64,000 bases of DNA, taken from Maribacter vaceletii. GTDB taxonomy: Bacteria; Bacteroidota; Bacteroidia; Flavobacteriales; Flavobacteriaceae. The notes below the pieces were generated by a model, which made no database searches, was not told the origin of the DNA, and saw only the letters and a program-made list of their open reading frames with translations. Made by a program: the position numbers and the translations under genes. Positions 52,796 to 60,876 of this stretch are shown one piece after another (positions within the stretch are counted from its first letter, which is position 1; each line of letters begins with the position of its first letter). The stretch spans positions 62,001 through 126,000 of the forward strand of contig NZ_RBIQ01000010.1 in assembly GCF_003634105.1 (NCBI RefSeq), written 5' to 3'.

Positions 52796-54346
52796 TTGTT
52801 AAACCTTTCGATTATTTTAGAAGATAGCACTAGAAGATATCCTAATAAAGATGCATTTATTTACAAAGACACGCATCTTAATTTTCTACAACTAAACAGT
52901 ATAGCAAACCAAATTGCAAACGGCATTAAATCATTAGGAATAAAAAAGGGGGATAAAATAGCCCTAAGTTGCTTAAACATCCCTTATTTCCCCATGGTCT
53001 ATTATGGAATTCTAAAAGCTGGCGCAACTATTGTCCCCTTAAGTGTCCTTTTAAAAAAAGATGAAGTCACCTACTACCTTAAAGACTCTAATGCCAAAGC
53101 ATATTTCTGTTTTACAGGAACTACCGAACTCCCCATGGTCGAAGAAGGCTATGCTGGTTTTAAAAATACACCTACTTGTGAACATTTTTTTGTGATTACC
53201 GAAAAACTAAATGATAAATCTCCCATTGATAAAATAAAAACACTTGGAATGCTGATGAATAATCAATCTTCCAAATATAGCACTACAGCAACCAGTGCAG
53301 AAGATACGGCAATAATCATTTACACTTCGGGCACAACAGGCAAACCAAAAGGCGCAGAACTTACACATTCTAATCTTCTACAAAATGCCATACTCTCCAC
53401 AGGAATTGCAAGCACACAAAATGAAGACAACCAACTTATAGTACTTCCGTTATTTCATATTTTTGCTATGACTGTTCTTATGAACGCAGGTATATATAAA
53501 GGCGCCACTAGTGTGTTATTACCTCGTTTTGATGCTAAAGAAGTTTTGAATCTAATGCAACAGCATCGTATATCAATATTTGCAGGGGTACCAACCATGT
53601 ATTGGGGACTATTAAACTATCAAAATGATGAATTTAATCTTGATACAATTACAACCAATTTAAAAACTTGTATTTCTGGTGGAGCATCTTTACCTGTAAA
53701 GATTCTTGAAGACTTTGAATCCAAATACAATATTAAAATCTTAGAAGGATATGGCATGTCTGAGGGTTCACCTGTTGTTACTTTTAACCATATAGATATC
53801 GGAAGAAAACCCGGAAGTATAGGCACACCTGTATGGGGGGTTGAAGTAAAAGTTGTTGATGAAAATGGTAATGAAGTACCTATAGGTGAAAAAGGGGAAT
53901 TAATATATCGTGGCCATAATGTAATGAAAGGATATTATAAAAAACCTGAAGATACTGCCAAAACTTTAAAGAATGGATGGTTATATTCTGGTGATGTGGC
54001 TATAAAAGATGAAGATGGCTTTTTCTTTATTGTGGATCGCACAAAGGATATGATTATTCGTGGAGGATTAAATGTTTACCCTAGAGAAGTAGAAGAAATA
54101 ATGATGAAACATGAATATGTCTCCATGGTTGCAGTTATAGGTAATACACATGAAAAATTTGGAGAAGAAATTAAGGCATGCGTAGTATTAAAAGAAGGTA
54201 AATCTATATCAGAAGATGAACTTAAAGCATGGACTAAAGAAAATATTGCATCCTATAAATATCCACGTATTATTGAATTTATGGATAGTTTACCTATGAG
54301 TGCAACTGGTAAAATATTAAAAAAAGAGCTTAAAAAATCAAATTGA
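52796..54346 (+). CDS. Acyl-CoA ligase (ANL superfamily)
   Basis: A 516-residue AMP-forming ligase that activates a carboxylic acid to its CoA thioester. Motifs: P-loop IIYTSGTTGKPKGAELTHSN (about 174-193), YGMSEGSPVV (about 320), YSGDVAIKDEDGFFFIVDRTKDMIIRGGLNVYPREVEE (about 397-435) and the catalytic Lys in SATGKILKKEL at the end. The start is TTG at 52,796 (no ATG lies nearby). It opens an operon with aldehyde dehydrogenase, OmpW, isomerase-like and flavoprotein genes, so it probably acts on the acid formed by the dehydrogenase. Chain length or aromatic preference cannot be read. Confidence 0.88.
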   Translation: MLNLSIILEDSTRRYPNKDAFIYKDTHLNFLQLNSIANQIANGIKSLGIKKGDKIALSCLNIPYFPMVYYGILKAGATIVPLSVLLKKDEVTYYLKDSNAKAYFCFTGTTELPMVEEGYAGFKNTPTCEHFFVITEKLNDKSPIDKIKTLGMLMNNQSSKYSTTATSAEDTAIIIYTSGTTGKPKGAELTHSNLLQNAILSTGIASTQNEDNQLIVLPLFHIFAMTVLMNAGIYKGATSVLLPRFDAKEVLNLMQQHRISIFAGVPTMYWGLLNYQNDEFNLDTITTNLKTCISGGASLPVKILEDFESKYNIKILEGYGMSEGSPVVTFNHIDIGRKPGSIGTPVWGVEVKVVDENGNEVPIGEKGELIYRGHNVMKGYYKKPEDTAKTLKNGWLYSGDVAIKDEDGFFFIVDRTKDMIIRGGLNVYPREVEEIMMKHEYVSMVAVIGNTHEKFGEEIKACVVLKEGKSISEDELKAWTKENIASYKYPRIIEFMDSLPMSATGKILKKELKKSN

Positions 54347-54373
54347 TTAGAACTGTATTAGCACCTTTTAATT

Positions 54374-55804
54374 ATGAATGAAACTATAAAAACTGTTCCA
54401 GAAGTCACATCAGAAGAATTGGAAAGAATATTTAAGCTTCAAAAAGAAAACCAATTTGCTGTTGGCAATACTACTGTATCACAACGTAAGGCCAAATTAA
54501 AATTGTTACACAAAGCTATCTTAAAGTATCGCCCTGAAATTAAGGACGTAATGTTTAAAGACTATAAAAAACATCCTAGTGAAGTTGATTTAACAGAAGT
54601 CTTTCCTATTACCAGCGAAATTAAACACGCAAAAAGAAATCTGAGTAGATGGATGGGCAAGCGTAAAGTAACGACCCCAATAGCACTACTAGGGTCAAGT
54701 TCATATATAAAATATGAACCCAAAGGAGTAGTACTCATTATTTCTCCGTGGAATTTCCCTTTTAATTTAACTTTTGGACCATTAGTAGGTGCCATTGCTG
54801 CCGGAAATACCGTAATTATTAAACCTTCTGAACATACGCCAAATTCTTCTGCTTTAATGAAAAAAATTATTTCTGAAGTTTTTAATGAAAATGAAGTAGC
54901 ACTAATAGAAGGAAGTATTGAAGCATCCAAAACATTACTAGCACAACCTTTTAATCATATCTTTTTTACTGGCGCTCCAAATATTGGAAAAGTAGTTATG
55001 GCGGCGGCTGCCAAACATCTTACTTCGGTAACCCTTGAATTAGGAGGTAAATCTCCTACCATTGTTGATGAAACTGCTAATATTGACATGGCTGCAAGAA
55101 GAATTGCCTGGGGTAAATACCTTAACAATGGACAAGTTTGTATAGCTCCCGATTATGTATTTGTTCATGAAAGTAAGAAAGAGCTATTTCTTAAAACTGT
55201 AGAAAAATATATTAAAAAATTCTATACTGAAGATATATCTAATGAAACATCTTATTCACGTATTGTAAACGAGCGTCATTTTAATCGTATAAAAGGTTAT
55301 GTTGAAGATGCTATTCAAAAAGGAGCAAAAGTAAATATTGGTGGAGAATTTGACGATGCTCAAAATTATATTTCTCCAACAGTAATATCAGAAGTCCCTT
55401 CAGATGCTGACCTAATGACTAATGAAATATTTGGCCCCATAATGCCTGTATATGCTTTTTCTAATTTAAATGAAGTCATTAATAAAATCAATGAAAAAGA
55501 AAAACCTTTATCCTTATATATTTATAGTAAAAGCAGCAAAAACATTAAATACATACTAAATAATACTCGTGCAGGTGGTGGCTGTATAAATCATTCCGCT
55601 GTACATTTTTTTAATACCAATTTACCTTTTGGGGGATCAAATAATAGTGGCATTGGCAAAGGACACGGTTGGCACGGGTTTCAATCTTTTTCTAACCCAA
55701 GAGGCATATTAAAGCAGCACATTCCTAATGCTCTAGAACTACTACTACCCCCCTACAATGATTTTAAACAAAATTTAATAAACCTAACAATTAAATATTT
55801 TTAA
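54374..55804 (+). CDS. Aldehyde dehydrogenase, class-3-like
   Basis: A 476-residue NAD(P)-dependent aldehyde dehydrogenase. It has GVVLIISPWNFPFNLTFGPL (about 116-135), IFFTGAPNIGKVVM, the general base Glu in VTLELGGKSP (about 221) and the nucleophile Cys in NNGQVCIAPDYV (about 255). The C-terminal PFGGSNNSGIGKGHGWHGF is followed by FSNPRGILKQ, as in class 3 enzymes acting on fatty or aromatic aldehydes. It starts 27 bases after the ligase. In this operon it is the natural consumer of an aldehyde made by the isomerase-like protein. Confidence 0.92.
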   Translation: MNETIKTVPEVTSEELERIFKLQKENQFAVGNTTVSQRKAKLKLLHKAILKYRPEIKDVMFKDYKKHPSEVDLTEVFPITSEIKHAKRNLSRWMGKRKVTTPIALLGSSSYIKYEPKGVVLIISPWNFPFNLTFGPLVGAIAAGNTVIIKPSEHTPNSSALMKKIISEVFNENEVALIEGSIEASKTLLAQPFNHIFFTGAPNIGKVVMAAAAKHLTSVTLELGGKSPTIVDETANIDMAARRIAWGKYLNNGQVCIAPDYVFVHESKKELFLKTVEKYIKKFYTEDISNETSYSRIVNERHFNRIKGYVEDAIQKGAKVNIGGEFDDAQNYISPTVISEVPSDADLMTNEIFGPIMPVYAFSNLNEVINKINEKEKPLSLYIYSKSSKNIKYILNNTRAGGGCINHSAVHFFNTNLPFGGSNNSGIGKGHGWHGFQSFSNPRGILKQHIPNALELLLPPYNDFKQNLINLTIKYF

Positions 55805-55857
55805 AATATAAAACTAATCTATTAATACATAGTACTAACCTAATAACCATAAAAATT

Positions 55858-56553
55858 ATGAAAATATTTAATTATAAGTTAAAACATAAATTTCAATTAA
55901 TAGTAGTGACCTTAGCATTACTACTTGTACCAAAAGTATTTTTAGCTCAAGATAATTCTGATAAAGATAAAGGCTGGTACATACAACCTGGGATACTCTT
56001 AGTAAACTTCTTAGAAGATTCTGAGGTGAGTGCAGCTGGAGCCCCAATACCAGGCGCATCTCTTAAATTATCTAATGATACATCTCCATCTGTTCAATTT
56101 GGTTATAATTTTTCTAAAAAATTCTCTATTTCTAGTTTAGTAGCAATTCCTCCAAAAACAACAGCAACTGGTGAAGGACCTTTAGATGGGCTTACTGCTG
56201 GTAAAGTAAGTTTTGTTCCAATAATATTAAGTGCTAATTATCACTTTACACTAAAAAACTTTAAGCCATTTATTGGTGCAGGTATTAATTATACTATAAT
56301 TTCTAAAGAAGAAGATGCAAATATTATAAATTTAAAAGCAGATAATATGTTTGGACCTATAATTAGAGGTGGTTTTGATTTTATGTTTTCTAAAAAATGG
56401 GGTTTTAATGCTTCTGCTACAATGAATTTTATAAAAACAGACCTTACAGGATCAGTAGATCCTTCAATACCTGATCTTGGTGGAGCTCCAGTGGAAGCCT
56501 CTGTTACGGTAAATCCATTAGCAATACAATTAGGGCTAGTATATAAACTATAA
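55858..56553 (+). CDS. OmpW/AlkL-family outer-membrane protein
   Basis: A 231-residue OmpW-type eight-strand barrel. After the signal peptide (about 1-30, LALLLVPKVFLAQ) comes the OmpW start KGWYIQPGILLVNF, the stretch LKLSNDTSPSVQFGYNFSKKFSISSLVAIPP, then GKVSFVPIILSANYHF and KPFIGAGINYTI, and a C terminus ending QLGLVYKL. AlkL and related OmpW proteins help hydrophobic substrates cross the outer membrane, so a lipophilic substrate for this operon is likely. Confidence 0.88.
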   Translation: MKIFNYKLKHKFQLIVVTLALLLVPKVFLAQDNSDKDKGWYIQPGILLVNFLEDSEVSAAGAPIPGASLKLSNDTSPSVQFGYNFSKKFSISSLVAIPPKTTATGEGPLDGLTAGKVSFVPIILSANYHFTLKNFKPFIGAGINYTIISKEEDANIINLKADNMFGPIIRGGFDFMFSKKWGFNASATMNFIKTDLTGSVDPSIPDLGGAPVEASVTVNPLAIQLGLVYKL

Positions 56554-56602
56554 GTTACCTTTTAATTAACACAAAAGAATTATAAAGTAAAATCATACTA
56601 TT

Positions 56603-57088
56603 ATGAACAAAAAACAACTTAAAATGATAGGTCATGGTTCCATTGTTCTCATCTTTGGATTATTGGCGGGTTTTGGACTTATTATGGATTTAATTGGCGG
56701 GTTTGAAATTTACCCCACAAATGTATTACAGTTTGACATTCCTGGAGATAGTGCTGCATGGGCAAGAGCACACGCAGGAGGCATCATGAATGGTATGCTA
56801 GTAATACTTGTTGCTTTGGTAATGTTTGCCATGAAATTACCAGAAAAACCATCATATCAACTATACTGGATGTTAATTGGTACTGGTTATGCTAATACCC
56901 TATTTTATTGGGGCGGACTAGCAGCCGGTGCACATCGTGCATTAACTTTTGGTAACAATCAACTTGGAGAAACAAGTATAGCAGGTATTCTTGGGTTATT
57001 ACCTGCTTTTATATTTGCTTTTGTTCTTCTAGTTGCTATATGGATACTAATGAAACAAGCTTTTAATATGGCTAAAAAAAATCAATAA
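56603..57088 (+). CDS. Styrene-oxide-isomerase-like membrane protein
   Basis: A 161-residue protein with four membrane helices (about 12-31, 60-78, 88-106, 124-150). It resembles StyC, the haem-containing epoxide isomerase: GHGSIVLIFGLLAGFGLIMD, GGFEIYP, WARAHAGGIMNGML, ANTLFYWGG and HRALTFGNNQLGE follow the order in StyC as I remember it. His57 would match the haem ligand, Asn63 and Tyr102 the substrate-binding pair. The Asp recalled near position 95 of StyC is Thr94 here. The expected reaction turns an epoxide into an aldehyde. The neighbours (aldehyde dehydrogenase, flavoprotein) fit this. The assignment comes from memory, not a search. Confidence 0.8.
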   Translation: MNKKQLKMIGHGSIVLIFGLLAGFGLIMDLIGGFEIYPTNVLQFDIPGDSAAWARAHAGGIMNGMLVILVALVMFAMKLPEKPSYQLYWMLIGTGYANTLFYWGGLAAGAHRALTFGNNQLGETSIAGILGLLPAFIFAFVLLVAIWILMKQAFNMAKKNQ

Positions 57089-57141
57089 CGTAACTAATTT
57101 ATTTCTAAATATTAAGAATAGCTTTTAATTTTACATACAAT

Positions 57142-58455
57142 ATGAAGACTGATTATTTAATCATAGGTGCTGGTGCTATGGGAATTGCTTTTGCAGACGA
57201 AATATTCACACGCAATTCAAACATTACAATAACTCTTATTGATCGCCGTGCTAAGCCTGGCGGACATTGGAATAACGCATACCCTTTTGTTGGATTGCAT
57301 CAACCAGCAGCTTTCTATGGAGTAAATTCGGAAGAATTAGGTACCAATACTACGCATCTTTCTTCAAAGCCAGAAATATTAGATTATTATAAAGAAATAA
57401 TACAAAAATTTGAATCTAGTGGTAGAGTAAAATTTTTTCCAAAACATAATTATTTAGGAAACAACCAAGTAGTAGACCTCAATAATCCAGAAAACATAAT
57501 TACTTTTCAAGTCAATAAAAAAGTAGTCGATGCTACGTATATGAATGTTGAGGTACCCTCTACACACCCTCCTAAATATAAAGTAGATAATGGCGTTCCT
57601 TTAAAGCCATTAAATAACCTTGATGTTGAATATAACAAATGGGGAAGTTTCTACGTAATAGGAAGTGGAAAAACAGGAATGGATGCTATTCTCTATTTAT
57701 TAAAAAAAGGAGTTAACGCAGAAAATATTAACTGGATAGCTCCAAACGATGCTTGGTTGTTTAATCGTAGCCATATACAAGTTGGGAAAATTTCAAAAGA
57801 ATTACTAAAACATGCAGAACTAATAAAAAACGCCAATAAAGTAGATGATGTATTTTTAGAAATGGAAAAAGAAGGGGGCATTTTTAGAATAGATAATAGT
57901 ATTGCCCCTGTTAAGTGGCGTTGTGCAACTGTAAGCCCTGAAGAATTAATTCTGTTACGCTCTATAAAAAAAATAATTCGTAAAGGAAGAATAGAAAGTA
58001 TTACAAATAAAGAAATACAACTTCAAAAAGGGACTGTTGCCTATCCAGAAAACACACTCTTTGTAGACTGTACAGCTAACGGACTTTCTAAGCGTGAAAA
58101 AAGACCAATATTTTCTGAAAAATTAATAACGTTACAAGCCGTATTATTTTGTCAGCAAGTTTTTAGTGCTGCAGTAATAGCTCGTTTAGAACTAACAAAC
58201 ATAAGCGATACAACAAGAAACAATATTGAACCTGTACCCCATCCTGAATTTAAGGAAGATTGGCCAAAATCTATGTCTACAACCATAAATAATTTACTGG
58301 TTTTTCATCGCCATTTTCCTTTATGGATGTTCCGTTCTAGATTAAATTTTATGAGCCATGAGCCTATGCTTCAATATTTTGGTTACGCCATAAAAGCAGC
58401 CCTTTTATCTGGCCCAACAAAAAAAGCTGTTAGTAGATTAGCAAAAATATCTTAA
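57142..58455 (+). CDS. Flavoprotein with FAD and NAD(P) motifs, putative monooxygenase
   Basis: 437 residues with an N-terminal FAD Rossmann motif (YLIIGAGAMGIAFADE, G8-x-G-x-x-G) and a second dinucleotide motif FYVIGSGKTGMDA near 172-184. Together these give the layout of two-domain flavin monooxygenases. Characteristic is RRAKPGGHWNNAYPFVGLHQPAAFYGV (about 36-62). The class B fingerprint FxGxxxHxxxY is not seen, and it is unlike StyA, which has no second Rossmann motif. In this operon it is the best candidate for making the epoxide; function as an oxidoreductase of another kind cannot be excluded. A terminator follows it. Confidence 0.75.
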   Translation: MKTDYLIIGAGAMGIAFADEIFTRNSNITITLIDRRAKPGGHWNNAYPFVGLHQPAAFYGVNSEELGTNTTHLSSKPEILDYYKEIIQKFESSGRVKFFPKHNYLGNNQVVDLNNPENIITFQVNKKVVDATYMNVEVPSTHPPKYKVDNGVPLKPLNNLDVEYNKWGSFYVIGSGKTGMDAILYLLKKGVNAENINWIAPNDAWLFNRSHIQVGKISKELLKHAELIKNANKVDDVFLEMEKEGGIFRIDNSIAPVKWRCATVSPEELILLRSIKKIIRKGRIESITNKEIQLQKGTVAYPENTLFVDCTANGLSKREKRPIFSEKLITLQAVLFCQQVFSAAVIARLELTNISDTTRNNIEPVPHPEFKEDWPKSMSTTINNLLVFHRHFPLWMFRSRLNFMSHEPMLQYFGYAIKAALLSGPTKKAVSRLAKIS

Positions 58456-58517
58456 TTTAAAATTATAACAATCATATTATATAAGAGTGTCTTAAAAAGT
58501 GTTAAACTTTAATAAAT

Positions 58518-58540
58518 GTCCTGTACCACAAGTGCAGGAT
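58518..58540 (+). terminator. Terminator of the isomerase/flavoprotein operon
   Basis: GTCCTGTAC (58,518-58,526) pairs with GTGCAGGAT (58,532-58,540) including two G-T pairs, with a 5-base loop and GCTTTATTTTT after it. It lies 63 bases past the flavoprotein stop. Confidence 0.7.
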
Positions 58541-58654
58541 GCTTTATTTTTAAACATTTCTATAGCTAAAAAAGACGATTGCAAATACTGTTATTACATA
58601 ATCTCGTTACAAAATATCGAATACAATACAGTCCATTTAAAATAAAATAGAATT

Positions 58655-58689
58655 ATTATTGTAATAATCGTTACAATAATGTATTTTTG
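58655..58689 (+). promoter_or_regulatory. tetR promoter with palindromic operator
   Basis: ATTATTGTAA (58,655-58,664) and TTACAATAAT (58,671-58,680) are perfect inverted repeats. A -33 TTG (58,659-58,661) sits in the left arm, and TATTTTTG (58,682-58,689), a perfect TAnnTTTG, follows at the correct 20-base distance. A bound repressor would block the promoter. The same 22-bp palindrome occurs before dsrE. Confidence 0.8.
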
Positions 58690-58708
58690 TTCAAAAGTTG
58701 AATATTAA

Positions 58709-59293
58709 ATGGTTGGTAGACCAAAACATTATCCAGAAAAAATATTAATTAATAAGGCAACAGAAGTGTTCTGGAAAAAAGGCTATACAGCTTCTTCTGC
58801 ACAAGATTTAATGAAAGCTATGGATATTGGTCAAGGAAGTTTTTACAGAACATTCCCAGGTGGTAAAAATGAACTCTATCAAAAAACATTAAATCTATTT
58901 TTAGAACAATCAATTAAATTGTTTTATGAAAGAATAGCAGCAGCAGAAAACCCTGTTCAATTTATTAAAGATTTTTTCTATGCTATCACTTTACGTACAA
59001 ATGATAAAAAAGAAAACGGATGTTATTTAGGAAATGCCATTGTAGAATCTAGTAATTTAGATGAGAATTCAAAATTAATTGCGACAAAACAATTAATTAA
59101 ATTGCAAAAAGGATTTGAGAAAGCCTTAGAAAAAGCGCAAAGTCTAGAAATGTTAAGTGCACAAAATTCTCCTAAATTACTAGCTGCTTACTTAATTAAT
59201 TTATGGAATGGAATTAATGTAACACAAAGGATGAACCTTACTAATAAAGAAATGGCGAAGTTATTGGAATTAAATTTACAAATATTAAATTGA
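58709..59293 (+). CDS. TetR-family repressor
   Basis: A 194-residue TetR regulator. The N-terminal HTH (about 8-50) is LINKATEVFWKKGYTASSAQDLMKAMDIGQGSFYRTFPGGK. The ligand domain (about 60-194) has the ENGCYLGNAIVESSNLDENSKLI segment typical of the YcdC/AcrR-like group that senses small electrophiles. It is followed by dsrE and carries its own palindromic operator; the same sequence precedes dsrE, so it probably represses itself and the redox genes downstream. Confidence 0.9.
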   Translation: MVGRPKHYPEKILINKATEVFWKKGYTASSAQDLMKAMDIGQGSFYRTFPGGKNELYQKTLNLFLEQSIKLFYERIAAAENPVQFIKDFFYAITLRTNDKKENGCYLGNAIVESSNLDENSKLIATKQLIKLQKGFEKALEKAQSLEMLSAQNSPKLLAAYLINLWNGINVTQRMNLTNKEMAKLLELNLQILN

Positions 59294-59308
59294 TATTTTT
59301 TTATAAAA

Positions 59309-59330
59309 TATTGTAATGATTATTACAATA
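59309..59330 (+). promoter_or_regulatory. Second TetR operator, before dsrE
   Basis: TATTGTAAT (59,309-59,317) and ATTACAATA (59,322-59,330) with 4 bases between, the same length and arms as the palindrome in front of tetR. A TTG in the left arm and TAATTTTA (59,332-59,339) could be the -33 and -7 boxes. Confidence 0.78.
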
Positions 59331-59383
59331 CTAATTTTATCATTTTTAGACAGAAAATAAATATAAATTAAAAATTATTTAAA

Positions 59384-59749
59384 ATGAGTAAAACAGCAAT
59401 TATTATTTTATCGGATCCAAAAGGAGGTGCAGAAGAATCAGTAGGACGTCTTTTAAACGGTTTAGCAGCAGCCTATGACTATAAAGAAGCTGGAGATGAC
59501 GTAAAAATTATTTTTCAAGGTACGGGTACTAGGTGGCCAGAACTTCTTCAAAAAGAAGACCATATGGCACATAAATTATATAAGATTCTAGAAGAAAATA
59601 TTGAAGGAGTATCATCTGCTTGTGCTAAAGTTTGGGGAGCTAATCCATCTGGTTTAGATTTAATTGCTAATAATCCTTTACCTAATACCCCTGGATTGTC
59701 TAGCTTTGTAGAGTTACAAAAAGAAGGCTATAACGTACTTACGTTTTAA
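59384..59749 (+). CDS. DsrE-family protein
   Basis: A 121-residue DsrE/DsrF-like protein. The start KTAIIILSDPKGGAEESVGR is followed by LAAAYDYKEAGDDVKIIFQGTGTRW and a C-terminal DLIANNPLPNTPGLSSFVELQKEGYNVLTF, in line with DsrE-like proteins of oxidative-stress clusters. One Cys (SACAKVWG, about residue 79) is the only candidate for sulfur chemistry. It is preceded by the TetR operator and followed by its own strong terminator. Confidence 0.8.
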   Translation: MSKTAIIILSDPKGGAEESVGRLLNGLAAAYDYKEAGDDVKIIFQGTGTRWPELLQKEDHMAHKLYKILEENIEGVSSACAKVWGANPSGLDLIANNPLPNTPGLSSFVELQKEGYNVLTF

Positions 59750-59761
59750 TATCCCAATAAC

Positions 59762-59806
59762 AAAAGGCTTTCTTTTAATAAAAATTATGAGAAGAAAGCC
59801 TTTTTT
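59762..59806 (+). terminator. Terminator after dsrE
   Basis: AAAAGGCTTTCTT (59,762-59,774) pairs with AAGAAAGCCTTTT (59,792-59,804), followed by more T. The loop is 17 bases. It separates dsrE from the PNPOx-like gene. Confidence 0.85.
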
Positions 59807-59829
59807 ATATATAAAATAAATTAATAATC

Positions 59830-60753
59830 ATGGATACAGCATATCATCAAGGAGAAATAGAATTACAAAAAAGATTTGGAGGAACAGATATAGCTGGTAG
59901 AGCTAGCCGTGTTATTAAAGATAAAATTATTCCAGGAGCAATTCCTTTTATAGAAAATCAGCCTTTTGTTATTTTAAGTAGTAAAGATAGTAATGAAAAT
60001 ATTTGGACATCTATATTAATAGGAAAATCTGGTTGGATTGATGCTAAAAAGGAAGGATTAATTAAGTTTTTTTTAGATAAAATGAACAGTATTGATTCCG
60101 ACAACATCATAAAAGAAATTAAAAGTAATGATCAAGTAGGAATGATCGTTATTGAACTAGGTACACGAAGAAGATATCGAATTAATGGCCGCATACAACA
60201 CCATAATACGCATTTAGACTTTATCATTCAAGAAGCTTACCCAAACTGCCCTAAATATATTCAACGCAGAATACCTTCTTTTGTTAATACCGAAAAAGAA
60301 CTAATATCTTCAATAAATGGCGCTACATTAAATTCAATGCAAAAATTATGGATAGCCCAATCAGATACATTTTTTGTTGGCAGCCAATCTAAATCAGGAT
60401 TTTTAGATGCATCACACCGAGGTGGAAATCCAGGTTTTATTGAAATTTTAGAAAATGGTGATTTAAAAATTCCTGATTATCATGGAAACAGTATGTATAA
60501 CACACTTGGTAATTTATTAGAAACTCCTAAAGCTGGACTTCTATTTATTGATTTTGAAAAAGGAAGTATTCTACAGCTAACAGGTACAACTTCTTTTCTA
60601 TTTGACCAATTTTCAGACAAAGACAAAGTAAATACTACAGAAACAGGACGCTATTGGTTGTTTAAAACAGAAGCTTGGATACAGACTAATAAACACCATA
60701 AAGTAGATTGGGAATTAATAGATAATTCTCCTTTTAACCCAAATCATGTTTAA
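59830..60753 (+). CDS. PNPOx-like flavin-binding split-barrel protein
   Basis: A 307-residue protein of the pyridoxamine-5'-phosphate-oxidase-like superfamily. Two split-barrel-like segments are visible: MDTAYHQGEIELQKRFGGTD...FVILSSKDSNENIWTSILIGKSGWID (about 1-80, then a long insert with VIELGTRRRYRINGRIQ) and DTFFVGSQSKSGFLDASHRGGNPGFIEILENGDLKIPDYHGNSMYNTLGNLLETPKAGLLFIDFEKGSILQLTG (about 178-255). It probably binds FMN or FAD and reduces or detoxifies small molecules. It lies in the TetR-controlled neighbourhood. Confidence 0.85.
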   Translation: MDTAYHQGEIELQKRFGGTDIAGRASRVIKDKIIPGAIPFIENQPFVILSSKDSNENIWTSILIGKSGWIDAKKEGLIKFFLDKMNSIDSDNIIKEIKSNDQVGMIVIELGTRRRYRINGRIQHHNTHLDFIIQEAYPNCPKYIQRRIPSFVNTEKELISSINGATLNSMQKLWIAQSDTFFVGSQSKSGFLDASHRGGNPGFIEILENGDLKIPDYHGNSMYNTLGNLLETPKAGLLFIDFEKGSILQLTGTTSFLFDQFSDKDKVNTTETGRYWLFKTEAWIQTNKHHKVDWELIDNSPFNPNHV

Positions 60754-60876
60754 ACAGTCTCAAATAAAAAATATCTATTGGGTAAAATTCTTTAAAAAAA
60801 AAGAACTTAACTTACTATGCAATAACAAAAGAAAAACAATTTATAAAAACCAAGCTGTTCCTTTTCTTTTTTCTTA

